Numbered from the stretch's first letter, positions 46,323 to 57,141 are shown. The stretch is 64,000 nucleotides of DNA from an uncultured Flavobacteriaceae bacterium (GCA_947501625.1 CANMWN010000003.1:1-64000), one strand, 5' to 3'. Notes: generated by a model from the sequence alone, not told the origin. Program-made: numbers and translations.

Positions 46323-47317
46323 TACCTATGTTTTAAAAATGGATAATCTTCTTGTTCGTAAACTACATCATACAGTTGTTTCACTTCTGGATATGGAGAC
46401 TCTTCAGCATACTTTACACATTCTGCAACTTCGCTTTTTACACCTTTGTCAATTGCGTCAATTTCGTCTTGAGATAAATAATTTTTATCTTTTATAATAT
46501 CCAATACTTGCGTAATTGGATCTATTTTTTTGTATTCTGCAACTTCATCCTTTGTTCTATAGTGTTGAGCATCTGACATTGAATGACCACGATATCTGTA
46601 TGTTTTCATTTCAAGGAATGTTGGTCCGTCACCACGTCTTGCTCTTTCAATTGCTTCATGCATTGCTTCTGCAACTTTTACTGGATTCATTCCGTCAACT
46701 GGTCCACATGGCATTTCATATCCCAATCCTAATTTCCAAATATCTTCATGGTTTGCTGTTCTCTCTACTGATGTTCCCATGGCATAACCGTTATTCTCAC
46801 AAATAAATACTACTGGTAATTTCCAGTTCATTGCCATGTTAAATGTTTCATGTAATGAACCTTGACGTGCTGCTCCATCACCAAAGTATGTTAATGTAAC
46901 GCCATCTCTATCGAAATATTTGTCTGCGAACGCTATTCCTGCACCTAAAGGTATTTGACCACCTACAATTCCGTGACCTCCGTAAAAGCGATGTTCTTTA
47001 GAAAAAATGTGCATTGAACCTCCCATTCCATGTGAAGTTCCGGTCACTTTCCCATACAATTCAGCAAAAACTTTTTTAGCATCAACTCCCATTCCTATTG
47101 GTTGGACGTGATTACGGTAAGCAGTTATCATTTTGTCTTTGGTAAGATCCATTGCATGTAATGCTCCTGCTAATACTGCTTCTTGACCATTATATAAATG
47201 TAAAAAACCTCTTACTTTTTGCTGGATGTAAACTGCTGCTAATTTGTCTTCGAATTTTCTCCAAAACAGCATGTTTTTATACCAATCTATATAGGTTTGT
47301 TTGGTTACGGGTTTCAT
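46322..47317 (-). CDS. pdhA: Pyruvate dehydrogenase E1 component alpha subunit
   Basis: The 331-residue alpha subunit decarboxylates pyruvate with thiamine pyrophosphate. The TPP motif begins at GDG (146-148, FGDGAARQG) and ends at the ENN of FICENNGYAMG (N175/N176). The RYRGHSMSDAQHYRT loop is the conserved phosphorylation-loop region of E1 alpha. No beta subunit gene is in the window, so E1 beta must be encoded elsewhere, as in many Flavobacteriia. A TATTTTTG element (47342-47349) precedes it. Confidence 0.96.
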   Translation of the reverse strand: MKPVTKQTYIDWYKNMLFWRKFEDKLAAVYIQQKVRGFLHLYNGQEAVLAGALHAMDLTKDKMITAYRNHVQPIGMGVDAKKVFAELYGKVTGTSHGMGGSMHIFSKEHRFYGGHGIVGGQIPLGAGIAFADKYFDRDGVTLTYFGDGAARQGSLHETFNMAMNWKLPVVFICENNGYAMGTSVERTANHEDIWKLGLGYEMPCGPVDGMNPVKVAEAMHEAIERARRGDGPTFLEMKTYRYRGHSMSDAQHYRTKDEVAEYKKIDPITQVLDIIKDKNYLSQDEIDAIDKGVKSEVAECVKYAEESPYPEVKQLYDVVYEQEDYPFLKHR

Positions 47318-47341
47318 AAGTTTTAAAAATTATTGTAAAGA

Positions 47342-47349
47342 CAAAAATA
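47342..47349 (-). promoter_or_regulatory. Candidate -7 promoter element for pdhA-pdhC
   Basis: TATTTTTG on the minus strand, 25 bases before the pdhA ATG. No clear -33 TTTG. Confidence 0.45.
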
Positions 47350-47430
47350 GTATTTTAAAAAATAAGACTAAAAAAAATAATATGTTTTTTTAAGTTAACG
47401 TTTTAGTTAAGCAAAGACCTAATAAAAAAT

Positions 47431-48012
47431 TTATATCAAGTCGTTTATTTGAGCATATTGTAATAGTAAAATTGTTTTTGCATCCACAATTTCTTTTCTT
47501 TTGATCATGTCTATTGCATGTGAAAAAGGCATTTCTAATACTTCAATATTTTCATGTTCGTCGTCAAGGCCTCCACCTTCACTTACTTTCATTTCGTCGG
47601 TATATTCAGCAACGAAAAGATGTAAAATCTCTGTAACTGCTCCTGGAGACATATAAGTTTCCATCACCTTTTGAATGCTTTTTACTTTATAACCTGATTC
47701 TTCTTCTGCTTCTTTTATAGCACATTTTTCTGGTGCATCACCGTCCAAAACTCCAGCGCAAACCTCAATCATCATACCATCATCATTGCCATTAACATAA
47801 GTAGGCATTCGAAATTGCTTAGTAAGAATAACCGTCTTTTTTATAGGGTTATAAAGTAAAATTGCTGCGCCATTTCCTCTATCGTAAGATTCGCGATGTT
47901 GAGTTTCCCAAACACCTTTGTCATTCAAATAATCAAAAGTAATTTTGTTAAGTGTATACCAATTATCGGATAATAATTGAACATTTATATTTTTTACCTT
48001 GTCATTTGGCAT
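47431..48012 (-). CDS. NUDIX hydrolase, NudK-like
   Basis: The 193-residue hydrolase has a Nudix box variant at about residues 87-110 (GVLDGDAPEKCAIKEAEEES, then GY), with Lys in place of the usual Arg before the Glu. It is close to the GDP-mannose/ADP-ribose pyrophosphatase (NudK) group, which fits the sugar nucleotide genes elsewhere in the window. Its ATG at 48012 shares a base with the gcvP stop, so the two are coupled. Confidence 0.85.
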   Translation of the reverse strand: MPNDKVKNINVQLLSDNWYTLNKITFDYLNDKGVWETQHRESYDRGNGAAILLYNPIKKTVILTKQFRMPTYVNGNDDGMMIEVCAGVLDGDAPEKCAIKEAEEESGYKVKSIQKVMETYMSPGAVTEILHLFVAEYTDEMKVSEGGGLDDEHENIEVLEMPFSHAIDMIKRKEIVDAKTILLLQYAQINDLI

Positions 48013-50903
48013 TACATATAATCTTCAATAGGATTGCATGAACAAATCAAGTTTCGGTCACCATAAGCATCATCAACACGACGTACAGATGGCCAAAATT
48101 TATTTTCAGCAATATAATTTAAAGGGAAAGCTGCTTGTTTTCTTGTGTAAGGTAATGACCAATCATCTGCAGTTAACATTTCTTGCGTGTGTGGTGCATT
48201 TTTTAATAGATTGTTAGCATCTTCTTTTGTTGCTTCAGCAATCTCTTTTCTAATAGATATTAATGCATCACAAAAACGATCTAATTCTGCTAAACTTTCA
48301 CTTTCTGTTGGCTCAACCATGATAGTTCCTGCAACTGGAAAAGAAACTGTAGGCGCGTGGAAACCATAATCCATTAATCGTTTTGCAATATCAACGACTT
48401 CAATTCCATGTTGTTTAAATTCACGACAATCTAAAATCATTTCATGGGCTGCTCGATTTAACTCGCCAGAATACAAAGTTTCGTAATGACCATGTAAACG
48501 TTCTTTCATGTAATTGGCATTTAATATTGCAATTTTGGTAGCATCAGTTAGTCCTTTTGCGCCAAGCATAGTTATGTATCCGTAAGAAATAATACATGCC
48601 AATGCTGAACCCCAAGGAGCAGCAGATATTGCAGTAATAGCATTATTTCCTCCTGTTGATACTATAGGATTGGTTGGTAAAAATGGGACTAGTTGAGGCG
48701 CAACACAAATTGGACCTACACCAGGACCACCACCACCATGAGGAATAGCGAAAGTTTTGTGCAAGTTTAAGTGACACACATCTGCACCAATTGTTGCTGG
48801 ATTAGTCAATCCAACTTGAGCATTCATATTGGCGCCATCCATATATACTTGACCACCATTATCATGTATGATTTGAGTAATTTCCTTAATGGCTTTTTCA
48901 TACACTCCATGAGTTGAAGGGTAGGTGACCATTAATGCTGCTAAATTATCTTTATGTAATTCTGCTTTGGCACGTAAGTCTTCCACATCAATATTTCCTC
49001 TTTCATCTGTTTTGGTAACAACAACTTTCATTCCAGCCATCACTGCAGACGCTGGATTTGTTCCATGAGCAGAAGCAGGAATTAAGCAAATATTTCTATG
49101 CGAATCACCATTTGATTGATGATAGGCTCTTATTGTCATTAAACCTGCAAATTCACCTTGTGCTCCTGAGTTAGGTTGTAAAGAAGTTCCTGCAAAACCA
49201 GTAATTACATTTAATTGTTGCTCTAAATTTTTAAGCATTTGTTGATATCCTTCTGCTTGATTTAAAGGTGCAAATGGGTGAATATTTCCCCAATTTGGGT
49301 TGCTCAATGGCAACATTTCAGAGGCAGCATTTAACTTCATTGTACAAGAACCTAACGAAATCATGGAGTGATTTAAGGCTAAATCTTTGCGCTCCAATTT
49401 TTTGATATAACGCATCATTTCAGTTTCCGATTGATACGAGTTGAACACTTCGTTTTCTAAGAAAGGAGTGTTTCTTTGGATGTTTTGAGGAATTACATTG
49501 AAATTAGATTCAAATTTTCTTTGAGTTAAAATTTGATTAAATGAATTATCATTTTCTTCACTTGAATTATTAGTAATTACCGAAGGTTTTAGAGAGCCAA
49601 AGATTTGAAATAGAGTTACTAAATCTTTTTGAGTTGTTGCTTCATTGATAGAAATTGATATGTGTTTATCATCAATATAGTTGAAGTTAACTTTTGCTGA
49701 TTCTGATATTTCTTTAATTTTTTGGTTATCTATTTCAATTAAAAGCGTGTCAAAATATGATGTGTTTAATTGATTAAAACCATTTTCATCTAGAAACTTG
49801 GCTAATAATTTTGTTTTATTATGAACTGTATCAGCAATATGTTGAATTCCATCTTTTCCATGATATACAGCATACATTCCTGCCATAACGGCCAATAAAA
49901 CTTGGGCTGTACAAATATTTGACGTTGCTCTTTCACGTTTTATATGTTGCTCACGAGTTTGTAAAGCCATTCTTAAAGCGCGACCACCATCTACATCTTT
50001 AGTAACTCCAATAATTCTTCCTGGAATACTTCTTTTGTAAGCTTCTTTGGTTGCAAAATATCCTGCATGTGGACCTCCATAACCCAAAGGAATTCCAAAA
50101 CGTTGTGTAGTTCCAACAACAACATCAGCGCCAAATTCTCCTGGCGCTTTTAATTTTACTAATGATAATATATCAGCAGCTACAGCAACCTTGATGCTTT
50201 TCTCATTTGCTTTTGAAACAAAATCAGAATAGTCATAAACTTGTCCGTGTTTTCCTGGATATTGAAGTATTGCACCAAAAAAACCTTCAGAAAAATCAAA
50301 TTTTTCATGGTTACCAATAACTAGTTCTATTCCAATAGGAATAGAGCGAGTTTGTAAAATAGATAATGTTTGAGGTAAAATTTCTTCAGAAACAAAAAAC
50401 TTATTTGCTCCTGCCTTTTTTAGAGGGCGTTCTCGAACATCAAACAACAGAGCCATTGCTTCAGCAGCAGCCGTTCCTTCATCAAGTAGCGATGCATTTG
50501 CAAGTTCCATACCAGTTAAATCACAAACCATTGTTTGGTAATTTAATAATGCTTCCAATCTACCTTGAGCAATTTCGGCTTGGTAAGGAGTGTAGGCCGT
50601 ATACCATCCTGGATTTTCTAAAATATTGCGTTGTATTACACTTGGCACTATTGCTTCATGATAGCCTAAACCTATATAACTTTTAAATACTTTGTTCTTT
50701 GCGCCTAACTCGTTAATATGCTGTAAATACTCATATTCGCTTATTTCTTTATCAAGATTTAATTCGTTTTCTAATCGAATATCATCAGGAATTGTTTGTG
50801 TAATCAACTCATCTAATGTGTCAACACCAATAGTTTTTAGCATCGATTTTATGTCGTTTTCACGAGGGCCAATATGTCTTAAAGCGAAAGAGTTTGTTTG
50901 CAT
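48012..50903 (-). CDS. gcvP: Glycine dehydrogenase (aminomethyl-transferring), P protein
   Basis: The 963-residue homodimeric-type P protein of the glycine cleavage system decarboxylates glycine and passes the methylamine group to lipoyl-GcvH. The PLP lysine is K716 in [15 protein letters not shown]. The N-terminal half has FIGLGYH-like [14 protein letters not shown] and the C-terminal half has the second pseudo-domain. The GcvH and GcvT genes are not present. It is upstream of and overlapping the NUDIX gene by one base. Confidence 0.97.
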   Translation of the reverse strand: MQTNSFALRHIGPRENDIKSMLKTIGVDTLDELITQTIPDDIRLENELNLDKEISEYEYLQHINELGAKNKVFKSYIGLGYHEAIVPSVIQRNILENPGWYTAYTPYQAEIAQGRLEALLNYQTMVCDLTGMELANASLLDEGTAAAEAMALLFDVRERPLKKAGANKFFVSEEILPQTLSILQTRSIPIGIELVIGNHEKFDFSEGFFGAILQYPGKHGQVYDYSDFVSKANEKSIKVAVAADILSLVKLKAPGEFGADVVVGTTQRFGIPLGYGGPHAGYFATKEAYKRSIPGRIIGVTKDVDGGRALRMALQTREQHIKRERATSNICTAQVLLAVMAGMYAVYHGKDGIQHIADTVHNKTKLLAKFLDENGFNQLNTSYFDTLLIEIDNQKIKEISESAKVNFNYIDDKHISISINEATTQKDLVTLFQIFGSLKPSVITNNSSEENDNSFNQILTQRKFESNFNVIPQNIQRNTPFLENEVFNSYQSETEMMRYIKKLERKDLALNHSMISLGSCTMKLNAASEMLPLSNPNWGNIHPFAPLNQAEGYQQMLKNLEQQLNVITGFAGTSLQPNSGAQGEFAGLMTIRAYHQSNGDSHRNICLIPASAHGTNPASAVMAGMKVVVTKTDERGNIDVEDLRAKAELHKDNLAALMVTYPSTHGVYEKAIKEITQIIHDNGGQVYMDGANMNAQVGLTNPATIGADVCHLNLHKTFAIPHGGGGPGVGPICVAPQLVPFLPTNPIVSTGGNNAITAISAAPWGSALACIISYGYITMLGAKGLTDATKIAILNANYMKERLHGHYETLYSGELNRAAHEMILDCREFKQHGIEVVDIAKRLMDYGFHAPTVSFPVAGTIMVEPTESESLAELDRFCDALISIRKEIAEATKEDANNLLKNAPHTQEMLTADDWSLPYTRKQAAFPLNYIAENKFWPSVRRVDDAYGDRNLICSCNPIEDYM

Positions 50904-50928
50904 TTTTAAAGTAAAAAAATTAGTGTGT

Positions 50929-50936
50929 CAAAAATA
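50929..50936 (-). promoter_or_regulatory. Candidate -7 promoter element for gcvP
   Basis: TATTTTTG on the minus strand, 26 bases before the gcvP start. Confidence 0.4.
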
Positions 50937-51023
50937 ATTCATTTTGGATAAATACTAAAGTAAAATTACTCTTTTTGATATGTATTTTTATTTTTATTTA
51001 TTGCAGTCAATACTTACATTTGT

Positions 51024-51854
51024 GTGGTGCAGTTTTTAAAGAAAATCTTCGATTTATATATATTTAGCAACTTACATGTTGCTTTAGGAACTTTTTGTTT
51101 GGTTAAAGTTACATTGTTACATTATAATATTTATGAGAATCAAACTGCATTGTTTGTTTTATTTTCAACTGTAGTTGCTTATAATTTTATACGATTTTAT
51201 AGAATTTCGGAAATTAATACTTGGTATTTGGATTGGTTAAAAAAGCATAAGTTACTTTTGTATGTCATGTCAGGAGTTAGTTTTGTTTCATTACTTTATT
51301 TATTATTTTTATTTCAGTTAAAAGCAATTTTATGGCTTTTGCCTTTCGGTCTGTTTACCATTTTTTATGTTATTCCTCTTCCTTTTAAAAATGTTTCTTT
51401 AAGAAAATTGCCAGGAATAAAACTATATTTAATTGCTATTTCCTATGCTGGTATTACTACACTTTTTCCACTTGTTCAAAATGATATTTTAATATCAACT
51501 AATGAATGGTTATTATTTATTCAAAGATTTCTTTTTATTGTTATTATTACGATTCCGTTTGATATTAGAGATTTGAATTGTGATAATGCGTCAATGAATA
51601 CCTTGCCTCAAAAAGTAGGTGTAAATAAGTCTAAATTAATAGGTGTTTTTTACGCAATCCTTTTTATTGTATTAGAGTATTTTAAAAACCCAATAAGCGA
51701 TAAACATTTAATCATCGGATTAATTGTTATTGTAACTTCAGTTTTATTTTTGATTTTTACTAAAGAAAAACAGTCAAGATATTATAGTGCTTTTTGGGTC
51801 GAGGCATTGCCTGTTTTTTGGCTATTATTAATTTTAGGAATTCATAATTTTTAA
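51024..51854 (+). CDS. UbiA-like membrane prenyltransferase homologue
   Basis: The 276-residue protein has about eight hydrophobic helices and the C-terminal Asp-rich motif FDIRDLNCDNASMNTLPQKVG, which is the second conserved motif of UbiA prenyltransferases. The usual first NDxxD motif is missing; NFIRFYRI appears instead, so catalysis in the normal way is uncertain. The start is a GTG at 51024 or 51027, because a TACATTTG element at 51015-51022 sits only two bases upstream, which suggests a very short or absent leader. The substrate is unknown. Confidence 0.75.
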   Translation: MVQFLKKIFDLYIFSNLHVALGTFCLVKVTLLHYNIYENQTALFVLFSTVVAYNFIRFYRISEINTWYLDWLKKHKLLLYVMSGVSFVSLLYLLFLFQLKAILWLLPFGLFTIFYVIPLPFKNVSLRKLPGIKLYLIAISYAGITTLFPLVQNDILISTNEWLLFIQRFLFIVIITIPFDIRDLNCDNASMNTLPQKVGVNKSKLIGVFYAILFIVLEYFKNPISDKHLIIGLIVIVTSVLFLIFTKEKQSRYYSAFWVEALPVFWLLLILGIHNF

Positions 51855-51979
51855 AAACAATTTTTATCATTTTCGATAATATTTTAAGTAAAAGAAATGA
51901 ATTTGATAAAACTTGTAAAAGCCTTCTTTTTATTCTATTTACTTTGTAGCTTTACTCGCTAATTATAGACTTTATAATC

Positions 51980-53878
51980 ATGCAAATGAGCACCGTAAAA
52001 AGGAATTATATTTTTGATTTTGATAGTACCTTAACTAGAGTAGAAGCATTAGATGTTTTGGCTGAAATTACGTTGGTAAATAATCCAAAAAGAGATGAGA
52101 TTATTCAAGAGATAATTGATATCACTAATTTGGGTATTGACGGCGAAATTTCTTTTACCGAGTCTTTAGAGAGAAGAATAAAATTATTAAATGCCAATAA
52201 ATCAGATTTGGAGGGTTTGATTGCTGAGTTGAAAAAACAAGTGTCAAAATCAATAGAAAGGAATAAAGAATTTTTTGAAAAATTTTCTGATGATATTTAT
52301 GTTGTTTCTTGCGGATTTAAAGAGTTTATTGATGATATAGTTAAAGATTATAATATACCATCTGAAAGAGTTTTTGCTAATGAATTCAAATTTGATACGG
52401 AAGGTAATATTATTGGGTTTGATGAGAATAATGTTTTAGCAACTCATAATGGAAAGATCCAATGTCTAAAAGATTTAAATCTTGAAGGGGAAATTCAAGT
52501 AATTGGTGATGGATATAGTGATTATGTTACTAGAGAAGCTGGTGTTGCGGACAAATTTTTTGCTTATACAGAAAATGTATCGAGAGACAAAACAACTGAA
52601 AACGCGGATCATGTTACTCCAAACTTAGATGAGTTCTTATTTGTGAATAGACTGCCAAGAAACATATCTTATCCTAAACATAGAATAAAGATTTTATTGT
52701 TAGAAAATGTGCATCCTGATGCTTTTGAAAAATTAGCTGGTGATGGTTTTACTGTAGAAACAGTTTCTAGAAGTTTATCTGAAGATGAATTGATTGAAAA
52801 AATTAAAGATGTACATGTTTTAGGAATTCGTTCAAAAACTCAAGTTACTAAAAAAGTAATTGCAGCTGCAGAAAAATTGATGGTAGTTGGGGCATTTTGT
52901 ATTGGTACAAAACAAATTGATTTAGAAACTTGTAAAGAAAATGGAGTTATAGTTTTTAATGCTCCATATAGCAATACGCGTTCGGTTGTGGAATTGGCGA
53001 TTGGAGAAATTATTATGTTAATGCGTAGTGTTTTTCAGCGTAGCACCGAACTCCACAATGGTCAATGGAATAAAACTGCAAATGGATCTAGAGAAGTTCG
53101 TGGTAAAAAATTGGGAATTATTGGATATGGAAATATTGGGAAGCAATTATCTGTTTTGGCAGAAGCATTGGGAATGAATGTTTTCTATTATGATGTTGAA
53201 GATAAATTGGCTTTAGGTAATGCTACAAAAATTGATAAACTGTCTGATTTATTAGCAATTTCTGATGTAGTTACTTTACACGTAGATGATAATGCTGCTA
53301 ATAAAGATTATATTGGAACGGAAGAAATTTCACAAATGAAAGACGGTGCAATTTTAATAAACTTATCTAGAGGATTCGTAGTTGATGTTGTTGCTTTAAA
53401 AAAGGCTTTAGAAAGTGGAAAGTTAAGTGGAGCAGCAGTTGATGTGTATCCTGAAGAGCCAAGAAAAAATGGAAAATTCTATACTGAACTAAAAGGTTTG
53501 AAAAATGTAATTCTAACACCTCACGTGGGAGGAAGTACTGAAGAAGCTCAAAAGGATATTGCTGATTTTGTACCTAATAAAATGATGGCTTATATCAATA
53601 CTGGAAATACGGTTGATGCAGTTAATTTTCCAAATATTCGTTTACCAAAACATGAAAATGCACATCGCTTTTTGCATATTCATCAAAACGTTCCAGGAGT
53701 AATGGCAAAAATCAATAAAGTGTTGGCAAAGTATGATATGAATATTACAGGTCAATACTTATCTACCGATGCTAATGTTGGATATGTGATTACTGACTTG
53801 GATAAAGATTACAATCAAAAAGTAATAAAAAAGTTACGTGAAGTAGAAGGAACTATCAAGTTTAGAGTGCTGTATTAA
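51980..53878 (+). CDS. serA: Fused phosphoserine phosphatase-phosphoglycerate dehydrogenase
   Basis: The 632-residue protein combines an N-terminal HAD domain (about 1-225) with a C-terminal D-3-phosphoglycerate dehydrogenase (about 230-632). HAD motif I is FDFDSTLTR (D13, D15), and VIGDGYSDYV is the late Asp motif. The SerA part has Rossmann GIIGYGNIGKQL and active-site regions around INLSRGFVVD and LTPHVGGSTEEAQ. It ends with an ACT domain (HQNVPGVMAKINKVL). The first and last steps of serine synthesis from 3-phosphoglycerate are joined in one polypeptide; the middle aminotransferase SerC is not in the window. A shorter start at the ATG at 51986 is equally plausible. Confidence 0.93.
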   Translation: MQMSTVKRNYIFDFDSTLTRVEALDVLAEITLVNNPKRDEIIQEIIDITNLGIDGEISFTESLERRIKLLNANKSDLEGLIAELKKQVSKSIERNKEFFEKFSDDIYVVSCGFKEFIDDIVKDYNIPSERVFANEFKFDTEGNIIGFDENNVLATHNGKIQCLKDLNLEGEIQVIGDGYSDYVTREAGVADKFFAYTENVSRDKTTENADHVTPNLDEFLFVNRLPRNISYPKHRIKILLLENVHPDAFEKLAGDGFTVETVSRSLSEDELIEKIKDVHVLGIRSKTQVTKKVIAAAEKLMVVGAFCIGTKQIDLETCKENGVIVFNAPYSNTRSVVELAIGEIIMLMRSVFQRSTELHNGQWNKTANGSREVRGKKLGIIGYGNIGKQLSVLAEALGMNVFYYDVEDKLALGNATKIDKLSDLLAISDVVTLHVDDNAANKDYIGTEEISQMKDGAILINLSRGFVVDVVALKKALESGKLSGAAVDVYPEEPRKNGKFYTELKGLKNVILTPHVGGSTEEAQKDIADFVPNKMMAYINTGNTVDAVNFPNIRLPKHENAHRFLHIHQNVPGVMAKINKVLAKYDMNITGQYLSTDANVGYVITDLDKDYNQKVIKKLREVEGTIKFRVLY

Positions 53879-53926
53879 AATCTATTTCTTCAAAATTTTA
53901 TTGATAATATTCTCAGATTAAATCTG

Positions 53927-53934
53927 TAAATTTG
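53927..53934 (+). promoter_or_regulatory. Candidate promoter for the kynurenine operon
   Basis: TAAATTTG (53927-53934) with TTG at 53901-53903 (23-base spacing), 22 bases before the kynU TTG start. It agrees with the chosen start. Confidence 0.55.
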
Positions 53935-53956
53935 TGAGAAACATAATTTACTCACA

Positions 53957-55228
53957 TTGGACTACTATAAATCAACATTAGAATTTGCTAAACAATTAGA
54001 TTCTGATGACGAATTAAAATCTTACAGAAATAAATTTTATATACCTCAAGATGCTGCAGGGAACGAGCTGGTTTACATGACTGGAAACTCACTTGGATTG
54101 CAGCCTAAAACAACTAAAGAATATCTAAATCAAGAGTTGAAAGATTGGGCAAATTTGGGTGTTGAAGGACATACTGAGGCTAAAAATCCATGGATGCCTT
54201 ATCACGAATTTTTAACAGAAAGTATGGCTAAAATCGTAGGCGCAAAACCATTGGAAGTTGTGGTGATGAATACGCTTACGACCAATCTTCACTTGATGAT
54301 GGTCTCATTCTATAAGCCTACTAAAAAGAGATATAAGATTTTGATTGAAGCCGATGCTTTTCCTTCCGACAAATATGCTATAGAATCACAATTACGTCAT
54401 CATGGATATGACGATAAAGAAGGATTGATCTTATGGAAAGGAAGAGAGGAAGATGAGTTGGCAAATTATGATGATTTAGAACGGATTTTTGAAGAGCATG
54501 GTGATGAAATTGCTTTAGTAATGATTGGTGGAGTTAATTATTATACAGGTCAATATTTTGATTTAAAGCGCATTACAGAGTTAGGCCATAAAAATGGTTG
54601 TGTTGTAGGTTTTGATTGCGCTCATGGTGCTGGAAATGTTGAACTGAATTTGCATGATTCAGGAGCCGATTTTGCAGTTTGGTGCACCTATAAATATTTG
54701 AATTCTGGACCAGGAAGTTTAGGTGCATGTTTTGTGCACGAGCGCCATGCTTATGATAAGAGTTTAAATCGGTTTACAGGTTGGTGGAGCCATAATAAAA
54801 AAACACGTTTCAATATGCGTCATGAATTTGATGTGCTGCCAGGAGCCGAAGGTTGGCAATTGAGTAACCCTCCAATTTTATCAATGGCTGCAATTAGAGC
54901 ATCCTTAGATATTTTTAATGAAGTAGGTATTAGTAAACTTGTTAAAAAATCAAAAGAACTAACTGGATATTTTGAATTTTTAATCAATCATATTGATAGT
55001 GAAAGAATTAGAGTTATTACACCTTCAAATCCTCATGAAAGAGGTTGTCAATTATCTGTACAAGTGAAAAATGCTGATAAAACTTTGCATAATAAGTTGA
55101 TGGAAGCAGGAGTGATTACTGATTGGAGAGAGCCAGATGTAATTCGTTGTGCACCTGTTCCATTGTATAACTCTTTTGAAGATGTTTATAAAATGGTAGA
55201 GCGACTAAAGAATATATTAAATGAATAA
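53957..55228 (+). CDS. kynU: Kynureninase
   Basis: The 423-residue PLP enzyme splits kynurenine to anthranilate, and 3-hydroxykynurenine to 3-hydroxyanthranilate plus alanine. The cofactor lysine is K246 in TYKYLNSGPGSLG. VYMTGNSLGLQPK and DFAVWCTYKY are also family features. It starts with TTG at 53957, which is uncommon but supported by the promoter at 53927 and the lack of a nearby ATG. Its end overlaps kmo by eight bases, so the two are coupled. It opens the kynurenine catabolic operon. Confidence 0.95.
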   Translation: MDYYKSTLEFAKQLDSDDELKSYRNKFYIPQDAAGNELVYMTGNSLGLQPKTTKEYLNQELKDWANLGVEGHTEAKNPWMPYHEFLTESMAKIVGAKPLEVVVMNTLTTNLHLMMVSFYKPTKKRYKILIEADAFPSDKYAIESQLRHHGYDDKEGLILWKGREEDELANYDDLERIFEEHGDEIALVMIGGVNYYTGQYFDLKRITELGHKNGCVVGFDCAHGAGNVELNLHDSGADFAVWCTYKYLNSGPGSLGACFVHERHAYDKSLNRFTGWWSHNKKTRFNMRHEFDVLPGAEGWQLSNPPILSMAAIRASLDIFNEVGISKLVKKSKELTGYFEFLINHIDSERIRVITPSNPHERGCQLSVQVKNADKTLHNKLMEAGVITDWREPDVIRCAPVPLYNSFEDVYKMVERLKNILNE

Positions 55229-56615
55229 AAAAAATAATATTGTAATTATTGGTGCTGGGCTTTGCGGAAGTTTGTTAGCATTGCGTTTAGCACAAAGAGG
55301 TTATAAAGTGGAGGTTTTTGAAAGCCGACCAGATTTAAGAACAACCGATATTTCTGCTGGACGCTCAATAAATTTAGCTTTGTCTGATAGAGGTTTTAAA
55401 GCCTTGCGATTGGCTGGAGTTGAAGAAAAAGCACGAGAAATTTGCATTCCTATGTACGGTAGGCTGATGCACGATGTTGAAGGGAATACATTTGCATCTA
55501 AGTATTCTGGTAGAAAAGGAGAATATATCAATTCTATTTCTCGGGGAGACTTAAATGGAATTTTATTGACTGAAGCCGAAAAACATGAAAATGTAAATAT
55601 TCATTTCAATAAAAAATGTACTTCGGTAGATATTGAAAACACAATTGCTCATTTTAAAGACTACGAAACTAAAGAAGAGTTTTCAATCGATGCTGATGTT
55701 GTTTTTGGAACTGATGGAGCAGGTTCGGTATTGAGGAAAAGTTATTATTTAGAGCGTAAATTTTTATTTAGTTATTCTCAGAACTATTTAACACATGGAT
55801 ACAAAGAGTTAGAAATTCCTGCCGATGCAGATGGAAATCACCAGATTAGTAAAGATCATTTACATATATGGCCAAGAGGAGATTATATGTTGATTGCATT
55901 ACCAAATATGGACGGAAGCTTTACAGTAACATTATTTTTGAGTTATGATGAAGGAGAGTATAACTTCAATAATTTAACATCCGAAGAAAAGATAACAGCC
56001 TTTTTTGAATCTCAATTTCCAGACGCATTAAAATTAATACCAAGTATAAAAGATGAGTTTATCAATAACCCTACAGGAGCATTAGGAACAGTTAAATGTT
56101 CACCTTGGCACTATCAAAATAAGACCTTGTTAATGGGTGATGCAGCTCATGCGATTGTGCCTTTTTACGGTCAAGGAATGAATGCTTCATTTGAAGATGT
56201 TACTGTTTTTGATGAAATTTTAGATCAAGACCTAGAAACTTGGGAAGCAGTTTTCAAAGCATTTGAAAAAGAAAGAAAACAAGATACTGATGCTATTGCT
56301 GATTTAGCGATTGATAATTATTATGAAATGCGTGATCATGTAGCAAATCCATTATTTAAAGAAAAACGAAAAGTTGAAATGGATTTGGAAAGTAATTTCC
56401 CAAAGGAGTATTCATCTAAATATTCATTAGTAACTTTTAATGAAAATATTCCATATTCTGAAGCAATGAAGCGAGGAAGAGCTCAAGATAAAGCAATATT
56501 GAACTTACTGGACGATAATGAATTAGTTGAAGAAACTGACTTGAAAAATGTATTGCAAAAAGTTCAAAAAGAAACAAATAATATTTTAGAAGAAGATAAA
56601 ATTGCAGGATTGTAA
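55221..56615 (+). CDS. kmo: Kynurenine 3-monooxygenase
   Basis: The 464-residue FAD enzyme hydroxylates kynurenine to 3-hydroxykynurenine with NADPH. The N-terminal dinucleotide motif IIGAGLCGSLLALRLAQRG is followed by RSINLALSDRGF. The DG motif is FGTDGAGS, and the second FAD motif is LMGDAAHAIVPFYGQGMN. A Lys/Glu-rich C-terminal region (about 400-464) matches the bacterial enzymes. It overlaps kynU and is followed immediately by a DUF1697 gene. Confidence 0.96.
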   Translation: MNKKNNIVIIGAGLCGSLLALRLAQRGYKVEVFESRPDLRTTDISAGRSINLALSDRGFKALRLAGVEEKAREICIPMYGRLMHDVEGNTFASKYSGRKGEYINSISRGDLNGILLTEAEKHENVNIHFNKKCTSVDIENTIAHFKDYETKEEFSIDADVVFGTDGAGSVLRKSYYLERKFLFSYSQNYLTHGYKELEIPADADGNHQISKDHLHIWPRGDYMLIALPNMDGSFTVTLFLSYDEGEYNFNNLTSEEKITAFFESQFPDALKLIPSIKDEFINNPTGALGTVKCSPWHYQNKTLLMGDAAHAIVPFYGQGMNASFEDVTVFDEILDQDLETWEAVFKAFEKERKQDTDAIADLAIDNYYEMRDHVANPLFKEKRKVEMDLESNFPKEYSSKYSLVTFNENIPYSEAMKRGRAQDKAILNLLDDNELVEETDLKNVLQKVQKETNNILEEDKIAGL

Positions 56616-57137
56616 ATGAAAAGATATATCGTTTTATTACGCGGAATTAATGTCTCAGGAAAAAATAAACTTCCTATGGCAGACTTACGTGATTTATTGA
56701 ACGATTTAGATTTTCATAATGTGCAAACGTATATCCAAAGTGGAAATATCATTTTAGATTCCGATGAGCGTAAATCGGTTGTTTGTGAAAAGATAAAGAA
56801 AGGAATTGCTAAGAGATTTAATTATGATGTTCCAGTGATTGCTAGAACAATCATTGAGTGGGAAAAAGCAATTGATAATTATCCTTTTCCTCTTGAAAAT
56901 CCAAAAATTGTGGCCTTTGCCTTTTTGAATAAAGAAACAACTGAAACCAACATAGAAGCAAAAGGAATTGATAAAGATGAATATCAAATTGATAAGGATA
57001 TTATCTATATTTATTGTCCGTCAGGATTTGCAAGATCTAAATTGAGTAATAACCTGTTTGAAAGAAAATTAAAAGTAATTGCAACAACACGTAATTTAAG
57101 AACTACGTTAAAGTTGTTAGAATTAGCAAAAGAATAA
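56616..57137 (+). CDS. DUF1697 family protein
   Basis: The 173-residue protein has the family start RYIVLLRGINVSGKNKLPMADLR and the NVQTYIQSGNIILDS segment. Function of DUF1697 is not established. It directly abuts kmo with no intergenic base. Its link to kynurenine breakdown is only positional. A palindromic repeat begins four bases after the stop. Confidence 0.87.
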   Translation: MKRYIVLLRGINVSGKNKLPMADLRDLLNDLDFHNVQTYIQSGNIILDSDERKSVVCEKIKKGIAKRFNYDVPVIARTIIEWEKAIDNYPFPLENPKIVAFAFLNKETTETNIEAKGIDKDEYQIDKDIIYIYCPSGFARSKLSNNLFERKLKVIATTRNLRTTLKLLELAKE

Positions 57138-57141
57138 TAAT

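Noticed and set aside
45532-46497. Plus-strand open frames opposite pdhC
   Set aside because: They are opposite the repeated lipoyl domains, which explains why the two look alike.
51897-51962. 21-codon hydrophobic ORF upstream of serA
   Set aside because: Too short to support, no spacing or leader logic seen; chance in AT-rich DNA is likely.
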